64,000 bases of DNA from assembly GCF_041596335.1 (NCBI RefSeq), contig NZ_JBFHIT010000013.1, forward strand, positions 1-64,000. Reading direction: 5' to 3'. Below the pieces are notes generated by a model. The model saw only the letters and a program-made list of their open reading frames with translations. It made no database searches and was not told where the DNA came from. This document shows positions 7,770 through 15,783 of the stretch, piece by piece (position 1 is the first letter of the stretch; each line of letters starts with the position of its first letter). Made by a program: the position numbers and the translations under genes. The stretch is from Mangrovibacterium sp041596335 (GTDB lineage Bacteria; Bacteroidota; Bacteroidia; Bacteroidales; Prolixibacteraceae).

Positions 7770-8012
7770 GGGTGAGCTGAAAAAAACCCGCAAAAATACC
7801 AACGCCAAACAAATTCGCCACACAGAAATCAGCTTCTCCGAAACAGGAGCAATCGGTGTGAATGAGTTTGAAGTTTACCAAGTTTTAACTCTCCCCTGAC
7901 CCGGATACAATCCCTGCCGGATTGATCCGACTCGTCCCCTCTCTACCTATAGAGAGGGGAAAAGCAAGCGTAGCGAGCTTGGGGTGAGTTGAAAGAAACT
8001 CGCAAAATTGCC
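7770..8012. repeat. Imperfect direct repeat pair flanking a hairpin element
   Basis: A 31-base unit at 7770-7800 recurs at 7982-8012 with 26 of 31 bases the same (starting GGGTGAG). Between them lies a perfect 10-bp hairpin, CCCCTCTCTA at 7936-7945 with its complement at 7950-7959, and a second imperfect hairpin AAGC...GCTT at 7962-7980. The layout looks like a small dispersed repeat element at the right edge of the R-M island. Confidence 0.5.
7774..7899 (+). pseudogene. Short coding-like remnant
   Basis: A frame of 41 codons ending at TGA 7897-7899 reads ELKKTRKNTNAKQIRHTEIS and then FSETGAIGVNEFEVYQVL, which looks like the tail of a real protein rather than random sequence. It has no start codon. 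I cannot name the parent gene. Confidence 0.25.
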
Positions 8013-8318
8013 ATGAAGCTTCTCAAAACGGTGCGCGGGCCGTCAAAACGCTCGGTTGAGGGTTCGTTTTGACAAGATTTTGGATCCTTTTCATCGACTG
8101 GAAAAGTATCGGCCAGCCCGGCCTAAGGCCAAAAGAAATTGACGTTACAAAGGCAAAGTCAGCCTGCGGCGCATGCAACCCAGCCAAACCGATCAACATC
8201 ACCGGAGCGCTTTCATCTGACCTTTTTTGCGCCTTCGTGGCTTTGCGTTCAATCCGATGCCAGACGATTCAGTCAAAACCATTACTTTTATTCACCAAAA
8301 TCAATCATCAAGTCCGGA
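8013..8318. other. Non-coding stretch upstream of radA
   Basis: No gene recognised. An open frame running in from 8139 joins radA but has no family resemblance before 8319. There is no strong promoter match. Confidence 0.4.
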
Positions 8319-9680
8319 ATGGCCAAACTCAAAACTATTTATACCTGTCAGAATTGCGGGAACAGCTCGCCCAAGTGGGTCGGACGCTGCACCAGTTGCG
8401 GCGAGTGGAACTCTTTTGTTGAAGAAGTAGAGGTGAAGGAAACGAAAAGCCCGCTTCCCTCGCGCTCGGCCAGTGGCGCGCAACCGCAACGACTGTCGGA
8501 AGTTGGTGCCGGGCAGGTTGAACGGATTGACACCCGCAACAGCGAGCTTAACCGCACCCTGGGTGGCGGATTGGTTCCGGGCTCACTGGTGCTGGTAGGG
8601 GGCGAACCGGGCATTGGCAAGTCGACTTTGGTGCTGCAAGTGGCGCTCGACCTGATTGGCCGAAAGATTTTGTATGTGTCGGGCGAGGAAAGTATTCAGC
8701 AGATTAAAATCCGAGCCAACCGCCTGAAACGTGAAAACGAGGACTGTTTCTTCCTAAGTGAAACTTCGCTCGAAAACATTCTCACCCATTGCGAACATAT
8801 GGAGCCCGAACTGCTGGTGATCGACTCCATTCAAACGGTTGCCACTTCGTATATTGAATCGTCGCCGGGCAGTGTGAGCCAGATTCGCGAGTGCACCAAC
8901 GGCATTCTGAAGTTCACCAAAGAACGGCGCATCCCGGTAATACTAATTGGCCACATTACCAAAGAAGGAAGCCTGGCCGGCCCCAAAGTACTGGAACACA
9001 TGGTGGACACGGTGTTGCAGTTCGAAGGTGAAAACCAGTATATGTACCGAATTCTGCGAGCCATTAAAAATCGCTTTGGCTCTACCTCGGAGCTAGGTAT
9101 TTTCGAGATGAACAACACGGGTATGCGCGAGGTTAGCAACCCTTCGGAGCTGCTGATTAACCGCGACGACGAGGGCTTGAGCGGAACAGCTATTGCCTGC
9201 GCGATTGAGGGCAACCGTCCGCTGCTGATCGAAATCCAAAGTCTGGTGAGCACAGCCGCCTACGGAACGCCGCAACGCTCGTCGACCGGTTTCGACCTTC
9301 GCCGGCTGAATATGCTGTTGGCGGTACTCGAAAAACGGGCAGGCTTCAAGCTGGCCACCAAAGATGTTTTTCTCAATATTGCCGGGGGAATCAAAGTTGA
9401 TGATCCGGCCATTGATTTGGCAGTGATCACAGCCGTACTTTCCTCGAACTTCGATTTGGCGGTCGACAAAACCCAGTGTTTTGCCGGCGAGGTAGGCTTG
9501 TCGGGCGAGATACGGGCTGTAAACCGCTTGGAGCAGCGCATAGCCGAAGCCGAAAAACTAGGCATGAAACGAATCTTCGTCCCGGCCAACGGCAAAGCCC
9601 TCAACTTCAGTAAATTCAACATTCATATTGAACCCGTTTCTCGGGTTGATGAGTTTTTTCGGCGGGTATTCCGGAAATAG
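8319..9680 (+). CDS. radA: DNA repair protein RadA
   Basis: RadA is a RecA-like ATPase that helps process recombination intermediates by driving branch migration. The 453-residue length is normal. Visible parts in order: N-terminal zinc finger (YTCQNCGNSSPKWVGRCTSC), Walker A (GGEPGIGKSTL), Walker B (LLVIDSIQT), the RadA-specific KNRFG motif (IKNRFGSTSELGIFEM) and the C-terminal Lon-protease-like domain (residues ~280-453). The ATG at 8319 gives the conserved MAKLKTIYTC start; the same frame is open upstream to 8139 but that part is not conserved. It stands alone and is followed by a block of short hairpins. Confidence 0.95.
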   Translation: MAKLKTIYTCQNCGNSSPKWVGRCTSCGEWNSFVEEVEVKETKSPLPSRSASGAQPQRLSEVGAGQVERIDTRNSELNRTLGGGLVPGSLVLVGGEPGIGKSTLVLQVALDLIGRKILYVSGEESIQQIKIRANRLKRENEDCFFLSETSLENILTHCEHMEPELLVIDSIQTVATSYIESSPGSVSQIRECTNGILKFTKERRIPVILIGHITKEGSLAGPKVLEHMVDTVLQFEGENQYMYRILRAIKNRFGSTSELGIFEMNNTGMREVSNPSELLINRDDEGLSGTAIACAIEGNRPLLIEIQSLVSTAAYGTPQRSSTGFDLRRLNMLLAVLEKRAGFKLATKDVFLNIAGGIKVDDPAIDLAVITAVLSSNFDLAVDKTQCFAGEVGLSGEIRAVNRLEQRIAEAEKLGMKRIFVPANGKALNFSKFNIHIEPVSRVDEFFRRVFRK

Positions 9681-9710
9681 CGGAGGGGAGCGTTAAAACA
9701 AAAAAACATT

Positions 9711-9878
9711 GAACGCCTTCAGCGTTCCCGGGTCATTAAGCCTTTCTACCGCCAGTTTCACTGGCGGTGATGCACCTGACACTCCTTCGGAGTTTCCCCG
9801 GAAAATTGCACCCAAACCAGCCGGCAAACTAAATCCCGAAGGCATTAAACCATTCATCACCCCCAATGAAATTGGGGG
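9711..9878. repeat. Cluster of four short perfect hairpins
   Basis: Four inverted repeats stand in a row after radA: GAACGC/GCGTTC (9711-9727), ACCGCCAG/CTGGCGGT (9748-9768), ACTCC/GGAGT (9781-9793) and CCCCCAAT/ATTGGGGG (9860-9878), with loops of 3 to 5 bases. None has a T-run. They look like REP-type palindromes. An open frame runs across them but is a by-product of the repeats. Confidence 0.55.
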
Positions 9879-9929
9879 AAACCAAGCCCCGAAGTGGGTT
9901 GAATAAATTAAAGGTAGATTTTGAAGCCA

Positions 9930-9966
9930 TAAAAAAAAGCTGTGGCCCCTGACCGACAGCTTTTAA
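9930..9966 (-). terminator. Terminator of the riboswitch transcript (may also stop radA readthrough)
   Basis: On the minus strand AAAGCTGT and ACAGCTTT form a stem followed by eight T. On the plus strand the T-run is only four, so it is stronger for minus-strand transcription. Confidence 0.8.
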
Positions 9967-10061
9967 CAGTTACATTGCTCCCAACGATTGGCAGAAAGCG
10001 GGAGCCAATGAAGCCAGGGATGCGCCACGGAGGGCTGCGTCTTTGCCCCGAAAACTTCGAA

Positions 10062-10247
10062 TTACCGGCAGGTCTTCTGGCTCACCCAACTTCGGATACC
10101 TTCCCGCTCGTCCCAATGGCAGCTGGGTGCGAACAGTGGCGTACATTTCCGAAATCGTTTCACGGGCTTACAGCTGCGGGGACAGCTCCGGTTTTACACC
10201 GGATTCCCTTTTCATCCTGACTGCCGAAACAGTCGCGAAACCGATAA
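10062..10247 (-). ncRNA. Cobalamin (B12) riboswitch, without a downstream gene
   Basis: Read on the minus strand the conserved cobalamin aptamer blocks appear in order: AAAGGGAATCC, GGTGTAAAACCGG, GCTGTCCCCGCAGCTGTAAG, GCCACTG, GGGAAGGTATCCGAAG and GAGCCAGAAGACCTGCC (the B12 box). The ends TTATCGGT and GCCGGTAA can pair as helix P1 with G-U wobbles. A promoter lies directly upstream and an intrinsic terminator about 95 bases downstream; between them there is no open frame worth calling, and no minus-strand gene follows. It would normally switch off B12 uptake or synthesis genes when adenosyl- or methylcobalamin binds. Confidence 0.93.
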
Positions 10248-10253
10248 CAGTCC

Positions 10254-10283
10254 CAAAAGTAAGGCTTATTCCTTCAACCCAAA
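10254..10283 (-). promoter_or_regulatory. Promoter of the cobalamin riboswitch transcript
   Basis: On the minus strand TTTG (10283-10280), 18 bases, then TACTTTTG (10261-10254), a perfect TAnnTTTG. The predicted start point near 10247-10249 coincides with the 5' end of aptamer helix P1. Confidence 0.7.
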
Positions 10284-10434
10284 TTAAAATATTAAGATTT
10301 CTGCCGAAAATTTACACAAGCTTATCAGCATCCTGAATGGGACTGAAAGCCCAAGAAACACAGACTTCAACCGACCACCAACGCACGGTGACGCAGTTTT
10401 TTAGTCGGCTCTGGGAATATCAGTTCGGGAATCT

Positions 10435-10442
10435 TAACTTTG
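10435..10442 (+). promoter_or_regulatory. -7 element upstream of the DUF4296 lipoprotein gene
   Basis: TAACTTTG matches TAnnTTTG 31 bases before the start codon. No clear -33 TTTG is seen. Confidence 0.45.
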
Positions 10443-10473
10443 GCGCACAATTGATTTCAAAAATTATTCGGAG

Positions 10474-10860
10474 ATGAAGAAATTTGTACCGCTCTTTTTC
10501 CTGCTTGCTTTGCTGTTTGCCCTTTCGTGCAAAAATAAGGGCTACCCAAAACCAAAGGAACTGCTCAGCGAAGCCGAAATGGTGGATGTACTTTATGATA
10601 TGCATTTGGGAGAAGCAATTGCCGACCACGATCGCTATAACGCGAACGATAGCCTGAAGATTGAGTCGGAGGCTGTTTACCAGGCGGTACTAAACAAACA
10701 CAATATCAACGATTCGATTCTGGCAAGGTCGATCATTTATTACTCTGCCAGCCCGAAAGTTTACGAAAAAATTTATGAAGAGGTGGTAGAACGACTGAAT
10801 CTGAAAATTGAGGATTTCAGAACCAAGCAAGAAATAAAAGTAAACCCCGAACAGGAATGA
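10474..10860 (+). CDS. DUF4296 domain lipoprotein
   Basis: A 128-residue lipoprotein with a short signal sequence and lipobox (LLFALSCKN, Cys at ~19), so it is anchored in a membrane facing the periplasm. The rest matches the DUF4296 family of Bacteroidota: KPKELLSEAEMVDVLYDMHL near the N-terminus and a helical C-terminal half (YYSASPKVYEKIYEEVVERL). The function of the family is unknown. Its last four bases (ATGA) overlap the start of the next gene, so the two are translationally coupled; this pairing with an amidohydrolase-like gene may be a clue to its role. Confidence 0.85.
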   Translation: MKKFVPLFFLLALLFALSCKNKGYPKPKELLSEAEMVDVLYDMHLGEAIADHDRYNANDSLKIESEAVYQAVLNKHNINDSILARSIIYYSASPKVYEKIYEEVVERLNLKIEDFRTKQEIKVNPEQE

Positions 10861-11345
10861 AATTCGCGGCTCACCTAGTAGTAACAGCCAAGGGCGATGT
10901 GCTTCCGAAGGGAATTGTTGAACTCGACAAGTCGGGGGTCATTCTTGAAATTACCGCCAATGAAAACGGGCTGAGGGAGCAAGCCGGGATGGAATTTCAC
11001 AGTGGCATTATTTGCCCGGCCTTCCCTAATCTTTCGTCATTAATTACACAGGAAGAGCTTTTCGGCCGCTTGCCCGAACTGAAGCCTTTCGAGCGCTATC
11101 GTCCGGCAAGCAGCCAAGATCCAAAATTTAGTTTCAACTGGATGAAGAATATTCAAATTCACGAACCGGACTCTTCGCTTGTTGAGCTGATTGCGCTTTT
11201 TACGGCCCGGACTGCATCGGTTCTGGGCCTCAACGAAGCCGGAACGCTGGAAGTTGGGAAGCGCCCCGGCTTGGTTGTTCTTTCCGGGATCGACTATTCG
11301 AAGCTTCGCCTGAGCGAAGATAGCCGGTTGAAAAAACTAATATAA
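10857..11345 (+). CDS. Amidohydrolase-like protein lacking the catalytic barrel
   Basis: A 162-residue protein that resembles only the two ends of a metal-dependent amidohydrolase. The first ~60 residues look like the N-terminal beta-sandwich (AAHLVVTAKGDVLPKGIVEL, then MEFHSGIICPAFPN), and the last ~50 (TASVLGLNEAGTLEVGKRPG then LVVLSGIDYSKL) like the C-terminal strand set that rejoins it. The HxH motif that should follow the GxxxPGF segment is replaced by AFPNLSSLIT and the TIM barrel with the metal ligands is missing. It therefore cannot be an ordinary hydrolase. No frameshift or stop is visible and it overlaps the DUF4296 gene, so it is probably expressed. Confidence 0.65.
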   Translation: MKFAAHLVVTAKGDVLPKGIVELDKSGVILEITANENGLREQAGMEFHSGIICPAFPNLSSLITQEELFGRLPELKPFERYRPASSQDPKFSFNWMKNIQIHEPDSSLVELIALFTARTASVLGLNEAGTLEVGKRPGLVVLSGIDYSKLRLSEDSRLKKLI

Positions 11346-11357
11346 TCCTTACTTTTG
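11328..11357 (+). promoter_or_regulatory. Promoter of the radical SAM gene
   Basis: TTG (11328-11330), 19 bases, then TACTTTTG (11350-11357), a perfect TAnnTTTG. Transcription should start near 11364, ten bases before the ATG. Confidence 0.65.
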
Positions 11358-11373
11358 CCGCAAATTTGTTTCA

Positions 11374-12153
11374 ATGGCAACTTTCCTTTTCGATAAAATC
11401 ATTTTTGGCCCTGTAAAAAGCCGCCGGCTGGGTGTTTCGCTGGGTGTAAACCTATTACCTGTCGACAGCAAAGTATGCTCGTTCGACTGTATTTACTGCG
11501 AATGTGGCTGGACTCCCCGCAAACGGGAGCAAAAAGCTGAACTACCCAAACGCGCAGAGGTGGCTAACCGCCTCGAAGCTCAGCTACAAAAAATGAACGA
11601 TGCCGGCGAGTTGCCCGATGTGATTACTTTTGCCGGAAACGGGGAACCAACGCTTCACCCCGAGTTTGCCGAAATTATTGACGACACTATCAGCCTGCGA
11701 AACCAATACGCACCCGACTGCCGCATTGCTGTGCTTTCCAACTCAACCATGATTCATCGGGAACCGGTTTTTCAGGCTTTACTGAAAGTGGATGACAACA
11801 TTCTGAAACTGGACTCGGCCATTGCCGAAACCGTGGAACTGCTCGACTGCCCAATGGGATCATTCAATTTAGAGTCGGTCATTGATCAGCTCGCCCGGTT
11901 CGGATCATCGGCAATCATTCAAACCCTTTTTGTGCGGGGCGAACACAAAGGCCGAAAAATAGACAATACCAGTCCGGAAGAACTGGATGCCTGGCTGGCT
12001 GCTCTGAAAAAGATTGCCCCGGGACAGGTGATGATTTATACGATTGCCCGCGACACTCCCGCTCAGGGACTCGAAAAAGTCAGCATTGAAGAGCTAGACC
12101 AAATTGCCGACCGACTGAGAGAGGAAGGTTTCAAGGTACAGGTTTCAGCCTAA
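11374..12153 (+). CDS. Radical SAM protein (COG0731-like)
   Basis: A 259-residue cytoplasmic radical SAM enzyme. The cluster-binding motif is CSFDCIYCEC (CxxxCxxC, residues ~36-43), preceded by GPVKSRRLGVSLGVNLLP, a hallmark of the COG0731 group distantly related to the wybutosine-synthesis enzyme TYW1. The SAM-binding segment FAGNGEPTLHP follows. The reaction and substrate in bacteria are not known. It has its own promoter and stands alone, directly after the amidohydrolase-like gene. Confidence 0.85.
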   Translation: MATFLFDKIIFGPVKSRRLGVSLGVNLLPVDSKVCSFDCIYCECGWTPRKREQKAELPKRAEVANRLEAQLQKMNDAGELPDVITFAGNGEPTLHPEFAEIIDDTISLRNQYAPDCRIAVLSNSTMIHREPVFQALLKVDDNILKLDSAIAETVELLDCPMGSFNLESVIDQLARFGSSAIIQTLFVRGEHKGRKIDNTSPEELDAWLAALKKIAPGQVMIYTIARDTPAQGLEKVSIEELDQIADRLREEGFKVQVSA

Positions 12154-12389
12154 TTTGACTTCGTTAGCTTAACAAAACCGGACTCAATGTTGGCGGAATT
12201 TACGACTGCAGCACACTGACTTCAGTCAACCGTGACTGTTTAGCGATTTTCTACAGGCGAACATTCCTTCAAAATAAAACACCGCGCAACAGGCAATTGA
12301 AAACACCAGAGACACAATTTTGAGCAAAAACTGTAATATTCCGGATTTTCGCATACCTATTCCCTGTGAAAATTAAAATCCATTATTCT

Positions 12390-14282
12390 ATGAAAAATTG
12401 GCTATTCATGTGCAAATCAATCGTTCTATTTGTTTTGCTAACGCTTGTTGCAGGCAATTTATATGCGCAACAAAATAACCGGGCTACCCTCGACGACAAA
12501 TACAAGTGGGATTTAAGCGACTTATACAGCTCCGACGAAGACTGGCGCGCAGCCATGGAAGAAATCACCAAAAAACTGGAGCAGGTTGAACAACTAAAAG
12601 GAAGCCTGACTCAGTCGGCTGACAACTTGCTTAAAGCCCTTCAATACAACACGTCCATCTCGAAAGAAGCCTCGAAGCTGTACATTTATGCCAGCATGAA
12701 CTCAGACCTGGACTCGCGCGACTCGAAATACAATGGTATGAAACAAGAGCTGCGCCATCTGTTCTCGACTTTCGGAGCCAAAGCGGCTTTTATTGAGCCC
12801 GAAATTTTAGGTGCCGGTTGGCCAACCGTTGAAACGTTTATAAAAGACGAGCCAAAACTGGAAATTTACCGGGTTCCGCTGGAAAACATGTTCCGCACCC
12901 AAAAACATTCATTGAGCGAAGCAGAAGAACGCATCATGGCGCTTTCGGGAATGATTAGCGGCACTCCCTCCTCGGTGTACAACACATTCCGAAATGCCGA
13001 GATGCCTTCGCCGGAAGTGACGCTCTCAAACGGCGAAAAACTGAAAGTCAGCAGTGCCGAGTACAGCAAGTTCCGCGCTTCGGATAACCGCACCGACCGC
13101 GAGATTGTGTTTCGTGCTTACTGGAATAATTTTGCCCAATACAAAGCCACCTATGGCGAAATGCTGAGTGCCAATGTGAAAACCGATCTGTTTCGCACCG
13201 AAGCCCGCCATTACGAATCGTCGCTGGAAGCATCGCTCTACCCCAACAACATTCCGGTTGATGTGTACCACTCGCTGGTTGATAATGTGAATAAAAATCT
13301 GCCGGCTTTCCACCGGTATCTGGAAATAAAGAAACGAATGCTGGCCGTGGATACGCTTAAGTACCTCGACCTGTATGCACCCGTGGTGAAAAACATTGAC
13401 CTAAACTACAGCTACGACGAAGGTAGCAAGCTGGTTATCGAGGCTTTGAAACCGCTTGGCAAAGAGTATGTTTCGACCGTTGAAAAAGCCATCAACGAAC
13501 GGTGGATTGATGTTTACCCGACCGAAGGGAAGGTAACCGGAGCCTATTCAAACGGCGCTTTTTACGACGGCCATCCATTTATTTTACTCAACTACAACGA
13601 CCTGTATAACGACGTGAGCACACTGGCGCATGAGCTGGGACACACCATGCAAAGTTATTTCAGCAATAAAACCCAGCCCTATCCTACTGCCGACTATGTA
13701 ACCTTTGTGGCCGAAGTGGCTTCAACCTTCAACGAAGTACTCCTGTTTAATCACATGATTAAAACAGTTGATGACGATGACGTTAAATTATCGCTGCTAA
13801 TGAACTGGCTCGATGGATTTAAAGGAACGCTCTTCCGCCAAACCCAGTTTGCCGAGTTTGAACTGAAAATACATGAAGAAGCCGAAGCGGGAAAACCACT
13901 TACCGGCGACAGCTTCTCGGAAATATACAGCGACATTGTGAAACGTTACTACGGACACGATCAGGGAATTTGCCACGTAGATGACTATATCGCAATGGAA
14001 TGGGCCTACATTCCGCACTTCTATTATAACTTCTATGTTTATCAGTACAGCACTTCGTTCACCGCGTCAATCTCGCTGGCCGAGAAAGTGATGAGTGGCG
14101 ACAAAAAGGCGCTGAAAAACTATATGGATTTCCTGGCTGCCGGCAGTTCCGATTACCCTATTGAATTGCTAAAAAATGCCGGCGTAGACATGACTACAGC
14201 CGAACCGTTTGAAAAAGCGATTGATGCCATGAATAAGGTGATGGATGAGATTGAAACCATTCTGAATAAGAAAGGGCTTTAA
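12390..14282 (+). CDS. pepF: M3 family oligoendopeptidase F, exported
   Basis: A 630-residue zinc peptidase that cuts oligopeptides. The start at ATG 12390 gives a clean signal peptide (MKNWLFMCKSIVLFVLL ... LYAQ), so unlike most PepF it is probably periplasmic; an upstream in-frame GTG at 12366 only lengthens the N-terminus. The zinc motif HELGH is at residues 414-418 (STLAHELGHTMQSYF), with the downstream Glu in VAEVASTFNE, and the substrate-binding C-terminal GICHVDDYIAMEW. It is a single gene with a strong terminator 24 bases after the stop. The 236 bases upstream hold no clear promoter match. Confidence 0.9.
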   Translation: MKNWLFMCKSIVLFVLLTLVAGNLYAQQNNRATLDDKYKWDLSDLYSSDEDWRAAMEEITKKLEQVEQLKGSLTQSADNLLKALQYNTSISKEASKLYIYASMNSDLDSRDSKYNGMKQELRHLFSTFGAKAAFIEPEILGAGWPTVETFIKDEPKLEIYRVPLENMFRTQKHSLSEAEERIMALSGMISGTPSSVYNTFRNAEMPSPEVTLSNGEKLKVSSAEYSKFRASDNRTDREIVFRAYWNNFAQYKATYGEMLSANVKTDLFRTEARHYESSLEASLYPNNIPVDVYHSLVDNVNKNLPAFHRYLEIKKRMLAVDTLKYLDLYAPVVKNIDLNYSYDEGSKLVIEALKPLGKEYVSTVEKAINERWIDVYPTEGKVTGAYSNGAFYDGHPFILLNYNDLYNDVSTLAHELGHTMQSYFSNKTQPYPTADYVTFVAEVASTFNEVLLFNHMIKTVDDDDVKLSLLMNWLDGFKGTLFRQTQFAEFELKIHEEAEAGKPLTGDSFSEIYSDIVKRYYGHDQGICHVDDYIAMEWAYIPHFYYNFYVYQYSTSFTASISLAEKVMSGDKKALKNYMDFLAAGSSDYPIELLKNAGVDMTTAEPFEKAIDAMNKVMDEIETILNKKGL

Positions 14283-14305
14283 TCGGCACATTGCGCTAAA
14301 AATAC

Positions 14306-14342
14306 GAAACAGACTGCCTCCCCGGCGGTCTGTTTCTTTTTT
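14306..14342 (+). terminator. Rho-independent terminator of pepF
   Basis: GAAACAGAC and GTCTGTTTC form a perfect 9-bp stem followed by TTTTTT. Confidence 0.85.
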
Positions 14343-14497
14343 GGGATACCGAAAGTCAAAATAAAAACCCACCATCGCCCTTCCTGCATCATTAATTTTG
14401 AACCACGCCCCCATAGCATTGTCCCATTAATCTATTAAATTGCATGCCCGAGCCTGTTCGGCATCGCTTTAAATTGAATTTAAAACCCTCCAATTGC

Positions 14498-14989
14498 ATG
14501 AAACGATTCTGTCTTCTATTGTTCATTCTAATTGCGTCATCCCAGGCTGAAAGCTTTGCTCAGTTCGCGAACGAACCCATTGGCCTCACAACCAGAGGTT
14601 TTCTGATTACGAAAGAATATTACGTGAAATGCGGAATTGAAATGACACCCGAGCAACTAGTCAAGCTATTTGGGAGCGACCCAAACATGCTGAAGTACGC
14701 TAAACCAATGGCCGTTAGCTACAGCTTTGGGAGGCTTTTTAGCGCGGCGGCAAGCATCCTGATTACTTATCCGATTATTGATTCGCTGCGGGACAACACC
14801 GATCCCAACTGGAACCTCGCCTATATTGGTGGAGGCTGCCTTATCGCGTCGATTCCATTTAAAATTGCCTTCCGAAAAAAAGCCCACAAAGCCCTCGCTT
14901 ACTACAACAGTGGCTACCGCGAAGCAAATGGCCTGAGCATAAAACTTGGATCAACAAGCAATGGATTGGGATTAGCCATGAAATTCTGA
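14498..14989 (+). CDS. Hypothetical exported membrane-associated protein
   Basis: A 163-residue protein with a signal peptide (MKRFCLLLFILIASSQAES, cut after SFAQ). Two further hydrophobic stretches (GRLFSAAASILITYPII and NLAYIGGGCLIASIPFKIAF) may span a membrane, followed by KKAHKALAYYNSGYR. Similar small proteins ending in an AxxYN motif occur in Bacteroidota, without known function. The ATG at 14498 is preferred over 14444 because it begins the signal peptide. It converges with the NUDIX regulator gene with an 11-base gap. Confidence 0.65.
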   Translation: MKRFCLLLFILIASSQAESFAQFANEPIGLTTRGFLITKEYYVKCGIEMTPEQLVKLFGSDPNMLKYAKPMAVSYSFGRLFSAAASILITYPIIDSLRDNTDPNWNLAYIGGGCLIASIPFKIAFRKKAHKALAYYNSGYREANGLSIKLGSTSNGLGLAMKF

Positions 14990-15000
14990 CTACGATGGAC

Positions 15001-15729
15001 TTAAATATTAATGATGTGATACTTACGACTGATTTTCTCGTAGATATCGCGGCTGAACATATACAAACCGGCAGGCTTTTTCGAAGCTCCTCCAACTCTT
15101 TTTTCGTCGAGCGGCACAATGTAAGCTTTGCTAATGGCCTTCTTCCTGAAGTTACGGTTGTCAATTTCAACATCGAGCACCGACTCGTAAGCAAATTGCA
15201 GCTCATTCAGCGTAAACCGATCATCCAAAAACTCAAAAATAACCGGCTCACTCATTACTTTTAGCTGCAAATCGGCATAGGCCTGCCTGATAATTTCTTC
15301 GTGATCGAACCCGAGCTTTGGTAGTTTTTGGATGGGATACCACTGAATATTCTCATCTTTAAGCTGTACACTTTCTGCCGGCAGTAAAAAATAATAAGCC
15401 ACCGACATCACCCTGGGATTAACGCCCCTGCTTTTCAGCCAAAGCAAATCCTTTTCGTTTTTTATCCGGGTTGGATTTCCAAAGGTTCGAAACTGCTTTT
15501 TATACACTTTCCCGAGCCCGGTAAGCTCTTTAAAAATACGCTCGGCCGACTCATCCAGCCGTTCACTTTTCATTACGTGGTCGCCCGTCAACACCCAGTC
15601 GTCAATTACGGGGTATTTGTCGTCGTACATTTGCAGCGTTCGTTTCGACAAAAGAATGCTAATGCCATCCTGGTCGAACCCAAAAATGACACAATCAACA
15701 GATATGTTCGGAATCTTTCTAAAATCCAT
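15001..15729 (-). CDS. NUDIX / winged-helix transcriptional regulator (NrtR/AraR-like)
   Basis: A 242-residue regulator. Residues ~1-150 are a NUDIX fold (DCVIFGFDQDGISILL), and residues ~165-230 a winged helix (FTLNELQFAYESVLDVEIDN, then RNFRKKAI). In Bacteroidota such proteins control sugar catabolic operons by sensing a pathway metabolite. The NUDIX box (GDHVMKSERLDESAERIFKE) lacks the REUxEE glutamates needed for catalysis, so it is likely a sensor, not an enzyme. It is divergent from an outer-membrane protein - permease - mannitol dehydrogenase - fructokinase operon. Matching inverted repeats lie in both leaders, pointing to autoregulation and control of that operon. Confidence 0.85.
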   Translation of the reverse strand: MDFRKIPNISVDCVIFGFDQDGISILLSKRTLQMYDDKYPVIDDWVLTGDHVMKSERLDESAERIFKELTGLGKVYKKQFRTFGNPTRIKNEKDLLWLKSRGVNPRVMSVAYYFLLPAESVQLKDENIQWYPIQKLPKLGFDHEEIIRQAYADLQLKVMSEPVIFEFLDDRFTLNELQFAYESVLDVEIDNRNFRKKAISKAYIVPLDEKRVGGASKKPAGLYMFSRDIYEKISRKYHIINI

Positions 15730-15736
15730 AAATATT

Positions 15737-15755
15737 AAACGTTACATACACGTTT
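15737..15755. promoter_or_regulatory. Operator site 1 (NUDIX regulator, own leader)
   Basis: AAACGT and ACGTTT form a perfect 6-bp inverted repeat with a 7-base spacer, eight bases upstream of the regulator start codon and just downstream of its predicted start of transcription. Confidence 0.55.
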
Positions 15756-15775
15756 TTAATTTCACCTAACGCAAA

Positions 15776-15783
15776 CAAATATA
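15776..15783 (-). promoter_or_regulatory. -7 element of the NUDIX regulator gene
   Basis: On the minus strand TATATTTG, a perfect TAnnTTTG, 47 bases upstream of the start codon. No good -33 element is visible. Confidence 0.4.

Noticed and set aside
8139..8318. 60-codon upstream extension of radA
   Set aside because: No resemblance to any RadA and preceded by repeat remnants; the conserved MAKLKTIYTC start is at 8319.
9709..9906. Open frame over the hairpin cluster
   Set aside because: Its codons are dictated by the palindromes; no start signal or family resemblance.
9942..10336. Plus-strand open frames over the cobalamin riboswitch
   Set aside because: They are antisense to conserved aptamer blocks and show no protein-like features.
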